NCBI RefSeq assembly: GCF_023913735.1
Contig: NZ_JAMXBH010000013.1
Span: 84,495-148,494 of the forward strand
DNA from: Pseudarthrobacter raffinosi
Lineage (GTDB): Bacteria; Actinomycetota; Actinomycetes; Actinomycetales; Micrococcaceae
Reading direction: 5' to 3'
Length of the DNA: 64,000 nucleotides
Below the pieces are notes generated by a model. It was not told where the DNA came from. It searched no databases and saw only the letters and a program-made list of their open reading frames with translations. Positions 61,849 to 64,000 of this stretch are shown here, in pieces (within the stretch, counting starts at the first letter, position 1; the number at the start of each line of letters is the position of its first letter). Made by a program: the position numbers and the translations under genes.

Positions 61849-62458
61849 CTGTTACGAGCCCCAGTTCAAAGATTGGCTCTGGCTGCTCTTCGTATGTGGG
61901 CATAGGTATGGCTTCGGAAACCAAGTTATTTAGGGAAAGTTCGGCCCCGGTGCTGTCTACTCGTCTCAAGTCTTCCCACTGAAGGTGCTGTCCAGAAGAG
62001 GAAACGAGCTTCCCAACGTAAACGGCAGTTAGGCCAGCGTCGACGTCGCCGCTCCAGATCACGTGAATGATTTGGGTTGAGCTATCACCAGTCATGCCGT
62101 CGAAGGCGCTTTGCACGAACACATTCGCTTGTCCTGCACGGTGACGCGCAGGCGAGGAATCGATGTCGAAGTGTGCCCGGTTTGTCAGGTCGGCTCCCCG
62201 GGCTGTCCCGAAATGAAGCTCTAGGTCATCCCTCTTGGCGCGGAGGCCGGCACCCTTACGACTGACGCGGAAATCGTGGTCTTGAAGGGCAGGTGTCACG
62301 AGTTCAGTTGCGCGGTGGTAGCGGTCACCTCCGAAGGTGAAGCCGTTCGACCCCGGGTCTAGATGGTGTGCCTTTGCTATCTCGTGTGCCTCGTCACCAC
62401 AGCGTACGAGCTCTTTGATGAGGGAATCTTCGATCTCTAATCCGTCGCGCATAATCAT
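61826..62458 (-). CDS. Partner of XRE-ImmA protein, unknown function
   Basis: A 210-residue soluble protein. I do not recognise a family. An N-terminal helical part (ELVRCGDEAHEIAKAHHLDP) is followed by alternating strands (GGDRYHRATELVTPALQDHD, LHFGTARGADLTNRAHFDID) and a C-terminal acidic tail. It is upstream of, and overlaps, the XRE-ImmA gene. Toxin-like or target roles are possible but not shown. Confidence 0.65.
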   Translation of the reverse strand: MIMRDGLEIEDSLIKELVRCGDEAHEIAKAHHLDPGSNGFTFGGDRYHRATELVTPALQDHDFRVSRKGAGLRAKRDDLELHFGTARGADLTNRAHFDIDSSPARHRAGQANVFVQSAFDGMTGDSSTQIIHVIWSGDVDAGLTAVYVGKLVSSSGQHLQWEDLRRVDSTGAELSLNNLVSEAIPMPTYEEQPEPIFELGLVTDEKVNEN

Positions 62459-62569
62459 GACGTAATGGTAGCAGAGGGTAGCGAAGTATGCATGGAATGT
62501 AAGTGGTCTACCCTTTCGCCCTTATCCGGTTCGGAAAATGGCGAGTGCAGGGCCAGCCACGAGGGACAA

Positions 62570-63241
62570 TCAGACCCGTTGGATGTTGGGGGATCCGGGC
62601 GGCCGGCCGCGGGTCCTGCCGTCCCGCCAGCCGGGAAGGAGCGTGTTGAGCTGTGTTTCCTTTTCCTGGTCCAGTCCGGTGCGGCGGTATTTCATGCGTT
62701 GGATGTGGAGCCACATGCCGAGGACCCGTTCTTCTTCGGTGTCTGTCCTTTTGTGGCGGGGCCAGTCGTTGCCCGCCGCCATGTAGGCGGTGAGTTCTTG
62801 CAGGCGCTGGCTCCAACGTGCTTCGTCGTTGGTTTTGCGGGTGCGCAGTTCCCAGCCGGGGATTTGTTTCAGGCCGTCGCTGTAGGTGGCGGAGAGGGTT
62901 CCCCGGTCGTGGTCCTGGCGTCGTCTGACCAGCCATATGGCCAGGGCCCGTTCCCGGGCGGAGGGCGAACTGCTCGAGGGGAGTCGGTTTTCGGCCCGGT
63001 ACAGGGCGACGGTGTCGTCCAGGTTCCGCAGCCCGTCCGCGGTGATGCGGGTGACCGGCGGTGTACGGGGTGCGTTGCGGTGGTCGTCCCTGATGGATGA
63101 TTCGGTCGCGGCGGCGAGGGTCAGGTGGTAGCGGACGGTGCTTTGGCCGACGCCTGCCGTGGTGGCGATTTGGGTGGTGGTGAGGCCTTGCCGGTACATC
63201 TGGACCCATTCCGGGTGCGGGGCTGTCCTGTGTTCGGGCAT
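62570..63241 (-). CDS. Helicase-associated-domain protein with HTH
   Basis: A 223-residue protein. The N-terminus has a helix-turn-helix (MYRQGLTTTQIATTAGVGQS, TVRYHLTLAAATES). Two helicase-associated (HA) repeats follow, with the W-L-Q-R and LPGW features (WSQRLQELTAYMAAGNDWPR, LGMWLHIQRMKYRRTG, LNTLLPGWRDG). In actinobacteria such domains occur beside or fused to large helicases; here no helicase is attached. A 5-nt gap separates it from the small upstream gene. Confidence 0.82.
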   Translation of the reverse strand: MPEHRTAPHPEWVQMYRQGLTTTQIATTAGVGQSTVRYHLTLAAATESSIRDDHRNAPRTPPVTRITADGLRNLDDTVALYRAENRLPSSSSPSARERALAIWLVRRRQDHDRGTLSATYSDGLKQIPGWELRTRKTNDEARWSQRLQELTAYMAAGNDWPRHKRTDTEEERVLGMWLHIQRMKYRRTGLDQEKETQLNTLLPGWRDGRTRGRPPGSPNIQRV

Positions 63242-63246
63242 CCTGG

Positions 63247-63393
63247 TCAGCTGCCTTTGCGGATGGCGATTAGCTTGGTGCCTTCGGGGATGACGGCTTC
63301 AAGTGCGGCCTTGGCATTGTCGTAGTCGTCGCCTTGGGCGGTGATGTGGTCAATACTGCCGTCGGCCATTTGGATTGTTCCGGTGAGTTCCAC
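63247..63393 (-). CDS. Very small conserved-looking protein (48 residues)
   Basis: Starts at GTG 63393 with AGGA upstream and an in-frame stop just before it. It reads VELTGTIQMADGSIDHITAQ, then GDDYDNAKAALEAVIPEGTK and LIAIRKGS. The pattern of a beta strand, helix and a final LIAIR strand looks like a real small domain. It lies 4-5 nt from each neighbouring gene in an operon. Confidence 0.65.
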   Translation of the reverse strand: MELTGTIQMADGSIDHITAQGDDYDNAKAALEAVIPEGTKLIAIRKGS

Positions 63394-63397
63394 CGGA

Positions 63398-63808
63398 TCA
63401 TCCTAGTTGGGCTCTCCGGGTTGCCGGCGGTTGTGCGGCGAAGCCCTCCAGAGCGCGGTGCAGCTGCGCCGCACGAGGGAGACTGTCCACGGGCCGCGCC
63501 CCGTTAAGGTCGTGGGCGACGGTGATCATCCAGACAGTGAAGTAGTTGTGCGCGATCCGCAGTTCCAGGGCGTGCCGGTACAGGGACGCCACGGTGGGGT
63601 GGACCTGGCCGCCGGGGAGGAACTGAAATCCAGGGCAATACGTGTCCTCGCCGATGACCCGGACGAGCTGCCGCATCACCGGGTCAGTGTCTTCCATGAG
63701 TTCGGCGAGCCGGCGCCGGACCTGCTCAAGGGTGGGAAGGGCGAATTCGGTCCTGACGGACTCCCAGACCTCCTCGGACACGGGTCTGCCGATGATGGGG
63801 GAGGGCAT
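63398..63808 (-). CDS. Hypothetical helical protein
   Basis: A 136-residue protein starting at ATG 63808, whose start overlaps the stop of an upstream open frame (TGATG). It is mainly helical (EEVWESVRTEFALPTLEQVR, RRLAELMEDTDPVMRQLVRV) with LYRHALELRIAHNYFTVWMI later. No family is recognised. It is co-transcribed with the small protein and HA-domain genes. Confidence 0.62.
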   Translation of the reverse strand: MPSPIIGRPVSEEVWESVRTEFALPTLEQVRRRLAELMEDTDPVMRQLVRVIGEDTYCPGFQFLPGGQVHPTVASLYRHALELRIAHNYFTVWMITVAHDLNGARPVDSLPRAAQLHRALEGFAAQPPATRRAQLG

Positions 63809-63908
63809 CAGCTGCCGTCGTCGATGGACTCGAGCAGCCACTGCGTGGCGAGGGGCTGACGGCGCAGTGTGAAGGTCCGCAACGGGCTGTTGGGGCCGTG
63901 TGTGTGAT
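63807..63908 (-). pseudogene. C-terminal remnant of a gene upstream of the HA-domain cluster
   Basis: An open frame of about 34 codons (ends RRQPLATQWLLESIDDGS) stops in a TGATG overlap with the next gene, as expected of a real upstream operon member. Upstream it meets a TGA (near 63925) and no ATG or GTG start fits. The gene seems cut by a rearrangement near 63910. Confidence 0.45.
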
Positions 63909-64000
63909 CGACTATCTGTAGGCCGTTTCAGCCAGGAAATCCTGCCGAGTTGGTGGCTGGTTTCCTGCCAAATGAGCGCTAAGAATCAGGCCAGGCAATT

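Noticed and set aside
62508..63209. 233-codon minus-strand frame overlapping the HA-domain gene
   Set aside because: Pro/Arg/His-rich shadow; the other frame (62570-63241) has helix-turn-helix and HA motifs.

Overview
The window looks like part of a large plasmid from a high-GC actinobacterium, most likely Arthrobacter or a close Micrococcaceae relative. Reasons: high GC throughout with frequent GTG/TTG starts, opcA next to zwf, a Gram-positive conjugation ATPase set (an SCO6880-like protein, a VirB4-like ATPase, a VirD4-like coupling protein), and a ParA/ribbon-helix-helix partition pair beside a primase-like replication gene. No rRNA, tRNA or CRISPR array was found.

Layout. (1) 1-5.3 kb: oligopeptide-type ABC importer on the minus strand (binding lipoprotein, permease, and a fused permease/ATPase running off the left edge), then a short-chain dehydrogenase. 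(2) 5.7-13.4 kb: aromatic-type catabolic block. TetR and GntR/FCD regulators precede a tightly coupled minus-strand operon (NTF2-like, VOC protein, two FAH-family hydrolases, an extradiol dioxygenase with its H-H-E triad, a Dabb protein) that ends at a perfect hairpin terminator. A divergent gene encodes a flavin reductase fused to an IclR-type effector domain. (3) 13.5-18.6 kb: an Lrp/AsnC regulator divergent from a two-gene 2-oxoacid dehydrogenase (AceE-like E1, and an E2 apparently without a subunit-binding domain), then a small unknown gene and a DUF2316 gene. (4) 19.4-27.8 kb: carbohydrate/C1 block with a glycogen-debranching-type enzyme, opcA-zwf, a small unknown gene, hxlA-hxlB (ribulose monophosphate pathway) and a divergent LuxR regulator, with a strong inverted repeat between hxlB and the regulator. 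Together these could assimilate or detoxify formaldehyde and supply NADPH.

(5) 28.2-40.2 kb: one long minus-strand conjugation operon of 12 genes, many overlapping by 1-20 nt. (6) 40.3-43.9 kb: a small HTH regulator, then a four-gene cassette (HTH regulator, alpha/beta hydrolase, polytopic membrane protein, ImmA/IrrE peptidase) bounded on both sides by the same unusual operator-like palindrome. (7) 44-50.3 kb: plasmid maintenance, with a ribbon-helix-helix gene, a primase-like replication protein, ParB-like/ParA, a 0.6 kb zone of ATGCATG repeats with two 123-bp direct repeats, and a KfrA-like coiled-coil protein preceded by six TTTCGT/ACGAAA motifs.

(8) 50.7-63.9 kb: accessory, probably defence, island. 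It holds a decayed resolvase plus a second fragment of it, a Ser/Thr kinase coupled to a RuvC-fold-like protein, a CoiA-like nuclease flanked by two near-identical palindromes, a DUF2971 protein, a type III-like Mod/Res pair whose Res appears to lack a normal ExK nuclease motif, an XRE-ImmA protein with a partner, and a helicase-associated-domain gene cluster that is cut off on its upstream side. The most promising undescribed units are the operator-bounded ImmA cassette, the kinase/RuvC-like pair and the Mod/Res system. All functions are inferred from sequence recognition alone; no searches were run.
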